Translations under genes and position numbers: made by a program
Shown: in pieces, positions 1-4,939 of the stretch
Layout of the letters: the number at the start of each line of letters is the position of its first letter
How positions within the stretch are numbered: position 1 is the first letter of the stretch
NCBI GenBank assembly: GCA_048550035.1
Contig: JBLYYQ010000158.1
Coordinates: 1-9,837, forward strand
Length of the DNA: 9,837 bases
Reading direction: 5' to 3'
Source: JBLYYQ01 sp048550035
GTDB taxonomy: Bacteria; Nitrospinota_A; UBA7883; JBLYYQ01
Notes under the pieces: model-generated
What the model saw: only the letters and a program-made list of their open reading frames with translations
What the model was told of the DNA's origin: nothing
Databases searched by the model: none

Positions 1-575
1 GCATGGATTGCACCGCCACGGCTAACAATGTCTAGTAACCGACTATCCTTTTTTTGACGCTCAACGGTTTCTAAAGTGATTCCACAATGAACGGTAACGA
101 AATCTACACCATCTTTGGCATGATTTTCAATTGCACTGAATAATGAATCGCCTGTTAACTCAACAAGATGTTTTTTTTCTTTAATTAAGTTAGAAGCCGC
201 CTCATAAATTGGGACTGTACCGATCGGAATTGGGGATTCTCTTAGAATTACTTTCCGTATTGCTGGTATATCGCCACCTGTGGATAAATCCATAATAGCA
301 TCAGCGCCAGCTTTGATAGCGACATGCATCTTTTCAAGTTCATTTACTAAGCTTACATCGTCCATCGATGAGCCTATATTGGCATTGACCTTAGTTTTCA
401 GACTGGTGCCAACTGCTAATCCATCTATAGAGCGATATTGATTTTTAAGGATAACTACCTCGCCTTTAGCTATTAGATCTCGTAGCACTATAGGTTCAAT
501 ATCTTCTTTTTTGGCTGCAACAACCATAGCATCGGTTATCTTGCCACTTCTTGCTTGCAATAACTGAGTAGACAT
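1..575 (-). CDS. thiC: Phosphomethylpyrimidine synthase ThiC, 5' part (3' end outside window)
   Basis: ThiC is a radical-SAM enzyme that rearranges 5-aminoimidazole ribotide into hydroxymethylpyrimidine phosphate for thiamin synthesis in the cytosol. The window holds the first 191 codons, read from the ATG at 575-573. ThiC blocks are clear: KVNANIGSS near residues 62-70, a DLSTGGDIP block near 96-104, SPIPIGTVPIYEA near 113-125, DFVTVHCGI, and SRGGAI at the window edge. The protein starts shortly before the conserved core, so this is the short form (about 430 aa is usual) lacking the extra N-terminal domain of the E. coli type. The C-terminal CxxCxxxxC cluster motif would lie outside the window. 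An AAAAGG ribosome binding site (complement of 584-589) sits 8 nt before the start. Family assignment is sure; completeness beyond the edge cannot be seen. Confidence 0.96.
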   Translation of the reverse strand, partial: MSTQLLQARSGKITDAMVVAAKKEDIEPIVLRDLIAKGEVVILKNQYRSIDGLAVGTSLKTKVNANIGSSMDDVSLVNELEKMHVAIKAGADAIMDLSTGGDIPAIRKVILRESPIPIGTVPIYEAASNLIKEKKHLVELTGDSLFSAIENHAKDGVDFVTVHCGITLETVERQKKDSRLLDIVSRGGAIH

Positions 576-686
576 AAACTAAACCTTTTATATAAAATTT
601 AAAGAGTTCGATATTTCATCTGAACCAACCTCAATTCACAGATAAATTATTTTTTGCTGCTACTTTTAGGAGCAGTCATAGTAGCA
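576..686 (-). other. thiC 5' leader with hairpin and ten-residue minigene, no TPP riboswitch seen
   Basis: The leader begins with a possible hairpin (GCTACT pairing with AGTAGC, loop about 15 nt). An ATG at the predicted transcription start (679-677) opens a minigene encoding MTAPKSSSKK that ends at 647. A second mini-ORF, MKYRTL, follows a GAGG. The conserved THI-box elements (CTGAGA and the distal CCTGATCTGG-type block) are not present. Whether the minigenes are translated or regulatory is unknown. Confidence 0.25.
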
Positions 687-716
687 ATTCTATTAAGTTC
701 GAAACATACAAGTCAA
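687..716 (-). promoter_or_regulatory. Predicted sigma-70-type promoter for thiC
   Basis: On the minus strand a TTGACT -35 box (complement of 711-716) and a TAGAAT -10 box (complement of 687-692) are separated by 18 nt, each matching five of six consensus bases. Initiation would fall at about 679-680, giving thiC a leader of about 100 nt. This is the only good promoter I found between the tRNA and thiC. It is a prediction from motif match and spacing only. Confidence 0.55.
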
Positions 717-806
717 TGTTTAAATTTTTCAAACAACTTTTCAGTAAGAGAAAGTATCATAAAAGCAGTCCTTTTTAGTAAAGTGATGAGCTACCTGAGC
801 GAAGAA

Positions 807-883
807 TGGTGGCGGAGGAGGGAATTGAACCCCCGGCACAGCGGATATGAGCCGCTTGCTCTAACCAACTGAGCTACTCCGCC
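807..883 (-). tRNA. tRNA with CAU anticodon, probably elongator tRNA-Met
   Basis: The complement folds into a complete 77-nt tRNA. The 7-bp acceptor helix is GGCGGAG/CTCCGCC, and the D-arm is GCTC...GAGC. The anticodon arm is AGCGG/CCGCT with loop CTCATAT, the variable loop has 5 nt, the T-arm loop is TTCAATT, the discriminator is A, and CCA is encoded. The anticodon CAU is at 847-849 of the plus strand. CAU occurs in elongator Met, initiator Met and lysidine-modified Ile2 tRNAs. The paired first acceptor base pair (G1-C72) argues against an initiator. The G-C pairs at 4-69 and 5-68 differ from E. coli Ile2 (C4-G69), so Met is favoured, but Ile2 is not excluded. The 5' end overlaps the last 10 nt of the upstream ORF on the same strand. 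Confidence 0.95.
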
Positions 884-1056
884 TCGCAATTACCAGAATT
901 GTCATTTTTTTGCTTACTACTCTCTTCATTCAACGATTTATTATCTATAAATCGATCTTTCGTAAACTCATTACAATGTAAACTATCATGCTCATTCTTA
1001 AATTTTAAGAGACAATTAGCACGCCAAGCAGAAATCATACACTCATAAGCTGGCAT
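874..1056 (-). CDS. Small hypothetical protein, 60 aa, ending inside the tRNA gene
   Basis: I do not recognise this protein. It starts at the ATG 1056-1054 behind a good GAGGAA ribosome binding site about 5 nt upstream. A TTGACT-16-TAACAT promoter lies just before that. The first 37 residues look like folded protein, with Cys at 6, 15 and 28, His at 23 and 27, and Trp at 11. The C-terminal 20 residues are polar and low in complexity (rich in S, N, K, E). No signal peptide or membrane segment is seen. The stop TAG lies within the 5' part of the tRNA gene, so the two must share a transcript or compete. It may be a real small gene or chance coding in a tRNA leader; the translation signals make me lean slightly to real. 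Confidence 0.45.
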   Translation of the reverse strand: MPAYECMISAWRANCLLKFKNEHDSLHCNEFTKDRFIDNKSLNEESSKQKNDNSGNCEAE

Positions 1057-1079
1057 GAATGTTCCTCGTTACCAGATTA

Positions 1080-1107
1080 ATGTTAAATTGCTTATTCAAT
1101 AAGTCAA
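1080..1107 (-). promoter_or_regulatory. Predicted promoter for the 60-aa ORF and tRNA
   Basis: The complement carries TTGACT (1102-1107) and TAACAT (1080-1085) with a 16-nt spacer. Transcription would start near 1073, leaving a leader of about 17 nt that contains the GAGGA ribosome binding site. No better promoter was found closer to the tRNA, so this one probably serves both. It is divergent from the SRP RNA promoter. Confidence 0.5.
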
Positions 1108-1170
1108 CAAAATAAATGCCTTTGAGAATAGCCTAGATATTGTTAAGTTACTAGGTGAAAAGTAAAATAG

Positions 1171-1198
1171 TTGAGCGAAACGAAAAATCTGTTATTAT
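1171..1198 (+). promoter_or_regulatory. Predicted promoter of the SRP RNA gene
   Basis: TTGAGC at 1171-1176 and TATTAT at 1193-1198 are separated by 16 nt. The expected start at about 1204-1205 coincides with the 5' strand of the SRP RNA terminal helix, which is independent support for the promoter. Confidence 0.7.
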
Positions 1199-1203
1199 GG
1201 CAC

Positions 1204-1311
1204 TGCTTAAGTGTTTGGCATATGCGGTTATTACCCATAAATTCCGTCAGGTCTGGAAGGAAGCAGCGGTAGTGGAGCTTGTAATGCGCGTATCAACCGA
1301 GCACTTAAGCA
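1204..1311 (+). ncRNA. ffs: Signal recognition particle RNA, small bacterial (4.5S) type
   Basis: This RNA binds Ffh to form the bacterial SRP, which targets nascent membrane proteins to FtsY and the translocon. The universally conserved domain IV is present at about 1244-1270: GTCAGGTCTGGAAGGAAGC followed by AGCGG, with a GGAA tetraloop and the asymmetric and symmetric loops. The ends are defined by a perfect 10-bp terminal helix, TGCTTAAGTG (1204-1213) with CACTTAAGCA (1302-1311). This gives about 108 nt, the size of the Alu-less form. Placement upstream of dnaX is common in bacteria. No clear T-tract terminator follows, so the mature 3' end may be made by processing. Confidence 0.95.
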
Positions 1312-1348
1312 TTTAACCATCATTGTAATTATAATTAACCGATCGAGG

Positions 1349-1377
1349 TTGATATCATTTACGATTGCAACTATAAA
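1349..1377 (+). promoter_or_regulatory. Predicted promoter of dnaX-recR
   Basis: TTGATA at 1349-1354 and TATAAA at 1372-1377 are spaced by 17 nt, matching the sigma-70 pattern. Transcription would begin near 1384, leaving a dnaX leader of about 70 nt. That leader contains a 24-codon ORF (1387-1461) overlapping the dnaX start codon. The rest of the 1312-1453 gap shows no other feature. Confidence 0.5.
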
Positions 1378-1453
1378 GATAATAATATGAAAATGATTAG
1401 TCAAATTGAAGAGTGCTCCCGATACTTACATATTCAGATTAGGATAGTTTGGA

Positions 1454-3196
1454 ATGGGTGAGCAGTTTCAGGTAAGTGCAAGGAAATTTCGACCAGAGAC
1501 TTTCACCGAAATAGTTGGACAGCCCCATATTGTTCAGACATTAACAAACCAGATTAAAAACAATAGGATAGGTCATGCCTATATTTTTTCCGGAACACGT
1601 GGTGTTGGTAAAACATCAACTGCAAGAGTGCTAGCAAAAGCTCTAAATTGTGTTGAAGGTACAAGCGTTACTCCATGTTTGAAATGTGATGCCTGTGAAA
1701 ATATAGCGCTTGGTAGATATATTGATGTCATTGAGATTGATGGCGCATCAAACCGTGGCATCGATAATATCAAAGAGATTAGAGAAAATACTAAATTTGC
1801 ACCAATTACTGCTCGGTATAAAATTTATATAATCGATGAGGTTCACCAAGTTACAAAAGATGCCTTCAATGCGCTGCTTAAGACATTAGAAGAGCCACCT
1901 TTGCATGTTGTTTTTATTTTTGCCACGACTCTTCTTACGAAAGTTCCAGATACTATTCTCTCTCGTTGCCAGAGCTTTGAGTTTCGGACAATAAGTATTA
2001 ATTCAATTGCGAGTCAGTTAGAATTTATTGCCAAGCAGCGAGGTATTGATATTGACCCGTCAGCAATCAAATTACTTGCAAAGCGTGGGAAAGGTTCCAT
2101 GCGAGATGCGCAATCACTCTTTGATCAGACAGTTTCATATTCTCCAGAGAAGCTTAGCGTCGGATCAATTAAAGAGATTTTAGGGCTAGTTGATCGGAAG
2201 ATATTAGTTTCAACATTGGAGCTTGGATTCAAAAAAGATGTAGCTTCATTATTTGAGCTAGGAGGTGAGTTAGCAAATAGTGGTGCTGACCTATTTCTCT
2301 TTTGCGAGGAACTTTCAGAGCTAATTAGCGATCTAGTTAGGTTGAAAGTTAACCGAGCATTTGCAAGCAACTTAGAAGAAAGCGAACAAAAACTTTTAAC
2401 TCAAATTGCAACCAGCCTAACTTTTGATGAAATTACCTATTGGTTTGATACCGTTGAGCGTTTAACAGAATCTATCGGAAGTTCGCTCCGCCCTGAGCTA
2501 AATCTAGAGATGGGGATTATTAGGCTTGCTAATTATAAGAATATGGTTCAACTAGACGACTTAATTGTAACAGTTGATGCTGCTGTTAGTAAAAGCAAGC
2601 ATCTTGATAAGATTGCCTCTAGTGCCACTCCTTTGGCTACTGAGAAGATTCGTCCAGTAGAACCTAAGGCTACAGTAGCTGTTGAAAATAGAGAATTGGG
2701 AAGCAAAAGGACTCCTTCAGAATCTACTTTTGATGATGAGGCTAAAGTAGAAAACAGGGTAGGCGAAGTAGATGAGAGTATAGATCAACCTAAGTTTGAA
2801 ATAGTGAAAGAAGAGTTTGAAAAAATACCGGATGATCTACTTGATTCTATAACTGATATAAGTCCACAGATTATGGGGATTCTTTCATCAAGGGATAAGA
2901 AGCTAACGGCAGATGCATTGATAGTTACAGTTGAGAATAAATTTGAAGTTGAAATATTAAATGAACAGAGACAAAAGATTGAAACTATTCTTAGTCGTAA
3001 CCGTTTAAAAAAGATGCGGTTTGTGGTTAAATTAAAAGATGACCTCAACAAAAACCTAATACGGAAGCAAAAGCAGATTAAAGCGAAAAGAAGTGAAGTA
3101 AAAGAGAAGCTTTTAAAAAAGCCGATAATCCAAGAGACAATTACAATGTTTGATCCAAACGATATCAACATTGAGCCAGATAAAGATAAGATATGA
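1454..3196 (+). CDS. dnaX: DNA polymerase III subunit gamma/tau
   Basis: DnaX is the motor ATPase of the clamp loader that places the beta sliding clamp on primed DNA; tau also ties the polymerase cores to the helicase. The AAA+ module fills about the first 230 residues. It contains the ARKFRPETF entry motif (9-17), Walker A GTRGVGKT (47-54), a zinc site C66/C75/C78/C81, Walker B with D128-E129 (DEVH), sensor 1 FATT (156-159) and the SRC arginine finger R171. Clamp-loader domain III follows to about 375, then an acidic linker (about 378-448) and a lysine-rich C-terminal domain. The total of 580 aa is shorter than E. coli tau (643). An in-frame TAG at 1445-1447 makes this ATG the first possible start; AGGA at 1441-1444 serves it. 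Two late A AAA AAG heptamers are noted separately. The gene overlaps recR by four bases. Confidence 0.97.
   Translation: MGEQFQVSARKFRPETFTEIVGQPHIVQTLTNQIKNNRIGHAYIFSGTRGVGKTSTARVLAKALNCVEGTSVTPCLKCDACENIALGRYIDVIEIDGASNRGIDNIKEIRENTKFAPITARYKIYIIDEVHQVTKDAFNALLKTLEEPPLHVVFIFATTLLTKVPDTILSRCQSFEFRTISINSIASQLEFIAKQRGIDIDPSAIKLLAKRGKGSMRDAQSLFDQTVSYSPEKLSVGSIKEILGLVDRKILVSTLELGFKKDVASLFELGGELANSGADLFLFCEELSELISDLVRLKVNRAFASNLEESEQKLLTQIATSLTFDEITYWFDTVERLTESIGSSLRPELNLEMGIIRLANYKNMVQLDDLIVTVDAAVSKSKHLDKIASSATPLATEKIRPVEPKATVAVENRELGSKRTPSESTFDDEAKVENRVGEVDESIDQPKFEIVKEEFEKIPDDLLDSITDISPQIMGILSSRDKKLTADALIVTVENKFEVEILNEQRQKIETILSRNRLKKMRFVVKLKDDLNKNLIRKQKQIKAKRSEVKEKLLKKPIIQETITMFDPNDINIEPDKDKI
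3007..3013 (+). other. Candidate -1 frameshift heptamer A AAA AAG in dnaX (second copy at 3115-3121)
   Basis: The codons TTA AAA AAG (518-520) contain A AAA AAG in the phase needed for tandem -1 slippage, the same heptamer used in E. coli dnaX. A -1 slip would read five further codons (DAVCG) and stop at TAA 3028-3030, giving about 525 aa. A second TTA AAA AAG at codons 554-556 would give about 566 aa. No strong upstream Shine-Dalgarno stimulator or GC-rich downstream hairpin is visible. Both sites sit far later than the E. coli site, so they may only reflect AT-rich Leu-Lys-Lys codons. Confidence 0.2.
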
Positions 3197-3789
3197 AAGG
3201 TCCCAAAGGGTTAGAGGTAGCACTTGAAAGCTTGCAAAAGCTACCTGGCATTGGAGTCAAAACAGCAGAGCGTCTTGCATTCTATCTGTTGAGTCGGCCA
3301 GTTGATGAGGTATTGGAGCTTTCAGAAGCGCTTAAGAATTTGACAGTAAAAGTTAGACTTTGCAAGATATGTTTTGCATTATCAGAGCATGAGTTTTGTG
3401 AAATTTGCCAAGATAGCAGTCGCGATTCAGAAACTATTTTAGTAGTTGAAGATCCGATGGATCTATTTGCATTTGAACGGATCAATGAATATAGAGGGAA
3501 ATACCATGTTTTGATGGGAACAATACGTCCTTTAGATGGGATTGGTCCGAATGATTTGCATATCAGCTCACTTATTAAGCGGGTGAAGCAAGATAGTGTA
3601 ACAGAGGTCATCTTAGCGACAAATCCGAATACGGAAGGTGAAGCGACGGCAATGTATCTCTCAAAGCTACTCAATGATGAAAATGTTACAGTATCGAGGA
3701 TTGCCAGTGGCATTCCGGTAGGTGGTGATATTGAGTATGTAGATGAAGTGACGTTATATAAGTCGCTAAAAGGTCGATTGAAAATATAA
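3193..3789 (+). CDS. recR: Recombination protein RecR
   Basis: RecR, with RecO and RecF, helps load RecA on SSB-coated single-stranded DNA at gaps. The protein has 198 aa, normal for the family (E. coli 201). The helix-hairpin-helix LPGIGVKTAERLAF is at 17-30. The zinc finger uses C57, C60, C69 and C72. The Toprim domain begins at ILVVEDPMD (about 82) and continues through GTIRPLDGIGPNDL and the ATNPNTEGEATA block. The C-terminus carries the usual GGDIEYVDEVTL motif. The start ATG overlaps the dnaX stop (ATGA), and only a weak purine stretch lies upstream, so translation is probably coupled to dnaX. The ybaB/ebfC gene often found between dnaX and recR is missing here. Confidence 0.97.
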   Translation: MKGPKGLEVALESLQKLPGIGVKTAERLAFYLLSRPVDEVLELSEALKNLTVKVRLCKICFALSEHEFCEICQDSSRDSETILVVEDPMDLFAFERINEYRGKYHVLMGTIRPLDGIGPNDLHISSLIKRVKQDSVTEVILATNPNTEGEATAMYLSKLLNDENVTVSRIASGIPVGGDIEYVDEVTLYKSLKGRLKI

Positions 3790-3811
3790 TTGTAGTTAAT
3801 AATAAAAAATG

Positions 3812-3833
3812 TTTTACAATGTCAATTGTAAAA
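3812..3833 (+). repeat. Perfect 9-bp inverted repeat, possible operator
   Basis: TTTTACAAT and ATTGTAAAA form a perfect dyad around the 4-nt centre GTCA, in the 120-bp gap between recR and the oxidoreductase operon. It is followed by A residues rather than T residues on the plus strand and has little GC, so it is a poor plus-strand terminator. It overlaps the -35 region of a candidate promoter for the downstream operon, which suits a repressor or redox-regulator site. The regulator is unknown. Confidence 0.4.
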
Positions 3834-3854
3834 AAGCTACTGATCTACTATGAA
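3826..3854 (+). promoter_or_regulatory. Candidate promoter of the oxidoreductase operon
   Basis: TTGTAA (3826-3831) and TATGAA (3849-3854) are 17 nt apart, and the -35 lies within the right arm of the inverted repeat. An alternative -10, TATGAT at 3874-3879, has only a weak -35 (TGAAAT at 3851). Three AATAG/CTATT half-sites lie at 3854-3873 between the two. Which promoter is used cannot be decided from the sequence. Confidence 0.3.
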
Positions 3855-3909
3855 ATAGTCTATTAATAAATAGTATGATTAGCAAATTGCACCGAAAGGA
3901 ATTATTATT

Positions 3910-4923
3910 ATGAGTGAATTGCCAACAGTAAACAGTCAGGGATTTTATGAAATCAGGATGGAATCAGTCGGCGGTTTTGGGGCAAACCTTGCAGGTAAAA
4001 TTTTAGGAGAAGCAGGTGTTCTTGGGATGGGATTCAATGGGTCAAATTTTTCTAGTTATGGCTCAGAGAAGAAGGGAAGTCCCGTCAAGGCATTTATTAG
4101 GTTTTGTGACCCAGCTGTAACAGTAAGAGTAAACTCACCTGTGACTGAACCACATATGTTAGTAATTTTCCTAGATTCAATGCTAGGAGACCCGCAACTG
4201 ATATCTGGTGTTAATGAAGAAAGTATAATAATTGTAAATACTTCTTTATCGCCTGCCAAGATGCGAGATAAGATGAAACTGCCTGCAGGTCGTCTTATAA
4301 CTACTGATGCTATGAAGATTGCAGTTGAGGAGCAAACACGTCCAAATACTGCGTTGCTAGGTACCATTACAGCCGCTTCAAATTTCATTGATCCAGAGCA
4401 GATTAGAGATTGCATCAAGATGAATCTTGGTAAAAAGTATGCATCATTGATTGAACCGAACTTAAAAACATTTGAGCGAGGTTTAAAAGAGTGGGATGAG
4501 CAAAGTTTTAAAGATGATGGTAAATATTCATCGTCATCGACTGCCACAGTGCAGCAGTTAGGATATATGAATCAACCGGTAGGCGGAGTGATTAAATCGG
4601 TAGGTAACTCTATTCATAAAGATCTAACGGTCACAAGAATGGGGTGGATACCACTGCTGCTAAAAGATAAATGTACTTCTTGTGGTGAATGTGACATCAC
4701 CTGCCCTGATTATTGTTTTACTTGGACAAAAGAGAAAAACGAAAAGGGTAAAGAGATGATGTTTTTAGATAAGATAAATTATAAACACTGCAAAGGTTGT
4801 CTGCGATGTGTAGAGATCTGCAAGTTTGATGCATTAGTACGACATGTAGAGTATGAAGTTGATAAGTCAGTTTTAGATGTTGGCTTTATTAACTCTAGCG
4901 ACCTTGATCAGGTAACTAGTTAA
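3910..4923 (+). CDS. 2-oxoacid (probably pyruvate):ferredoxin oxidoreductase, fused gamma-delta subunit
   Basis: This is one half of an enzyme that oxidatively decarboxylates a 2-oxoacid to acyl-CoA with reduction of ferredoxin, or runs in reverse to fix CO2. Residues about 12-195 form the gamma domain (CoA-handling), beginning ESVGGFGANLAGKIL and containing SSYGSEKKGSPV. A linker of about 50 residues leads to the delta domain, a two-cluster ferredoxin. Its first set is C255, C258, C261 and C265 followed by Pro; its second is C294, C297, C300 and C304. C269 is an extra cysteine. These clusters would pass electrons from the TPP site to external ferredoxin. Gamma and delta are separate genes in the classical four-subunit enzymes. 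AAAGGA at 3895-3900 is the ribosome binding site. The next gene, 16 nt downstream, supplies alpha and beta. Substrate is inferred from overall family resemblance. Confidence 0.9.
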   Translation: MSELPTVNSQGFYEIRMESVGGFGANLAGKILGEAGVLGMGFNGSNFSSYGSEKKGSPVKAFIRFCDPAVTVRVNSPVTEPHMLVIFLDSMLGDPQLISGVNEESIIIVNTSLSPAKMRDKMKLPAGRLITTDAMKIAVEEQTRPNTALLGTITAASNFIDPEQIRDCIKMNLGKKYASLIEPNLKTFERGLKEWDEQSFKDDGKYSSSSTATVQQLGYMNQPVGGVIKSVGNSIHKDLTVTRMGWIPLLLKDKCTSCGECDITCPDYCFTWTKEKNEKGKEMMFLDKINYKHCKGCLRCVEICKFDALVRHVEYEVDKSVLDVGFINSSDLDQVTS

Positions 4924-4928
4924 AATAT

Positions 4929-4934
4929 AGGAGG
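4929..4934 (+). promoter_or_regulatory. Strong ribosome binding site of the alpha-beta gene
   Basis: AGGAGG, five bases before the ATG at 4940, is the only full consensus Shine-Dalgarno sequence in the window. It fixes the start of the alpha-beta gene and suggests high translation relative to the neighbouring genes, whose sites are weaker. Confidence 0.8.
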
Positions 4935-4939
4935 AATTT

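Noticed and set aside
787..794. TGAGCTAC repeated at 787-794 and 870-877 as a possible partial tRNA duplication or attachment site
   Set aside because: The match is only 8 bp, there is no integrase or other element nearby, and the second copy is ordinary tRNA D-arm sequence.
576..806. TPP riboswitch upstream of thiC
   Set aside because: Neither the CTGAGA block nor the distal conserved block of the THI element can be found on the minus strand of this interval.
654..872. Plus-strand 72-codon ORF with a hydrophobic start and the stretch RRRELNPRHSGYEPLALTN
   Set aside because: It begins at a TTG with no ribosome binding site, and its C-terminal part is the antisense of the tRNA gene, a well-known source of false ORFs.
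2785..3171. Minus-strand ORF of 128 codons inside dnaX, rich in Ser, Phe and Ile
   Set aside because: It is an antisense shadow of the lysine/glutamate-rich dnaX tail; its composition follows from the complement and no start signal supports it.
3282..3713. Minus-strand ORF of 143 codons within recR
   Set aside because: It is a shadow of the well-supported RecR reading frame, with a low-complexity Ser-rich translation and no known domain.
3812..3833. The inverted repeat after recR as an intrinsic terminator
   Set aside because: The stem is almost all A-T and is followed by A residues, not T residues, on the transcribed strand.
4056..4547. Minus-strand ORF of 163 codons within the gamma-delta gene
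   Set aside because: It is opposite a gene with clear domain motifs, its composition is typical of an antisense frame, and I see no ribosome binding site.
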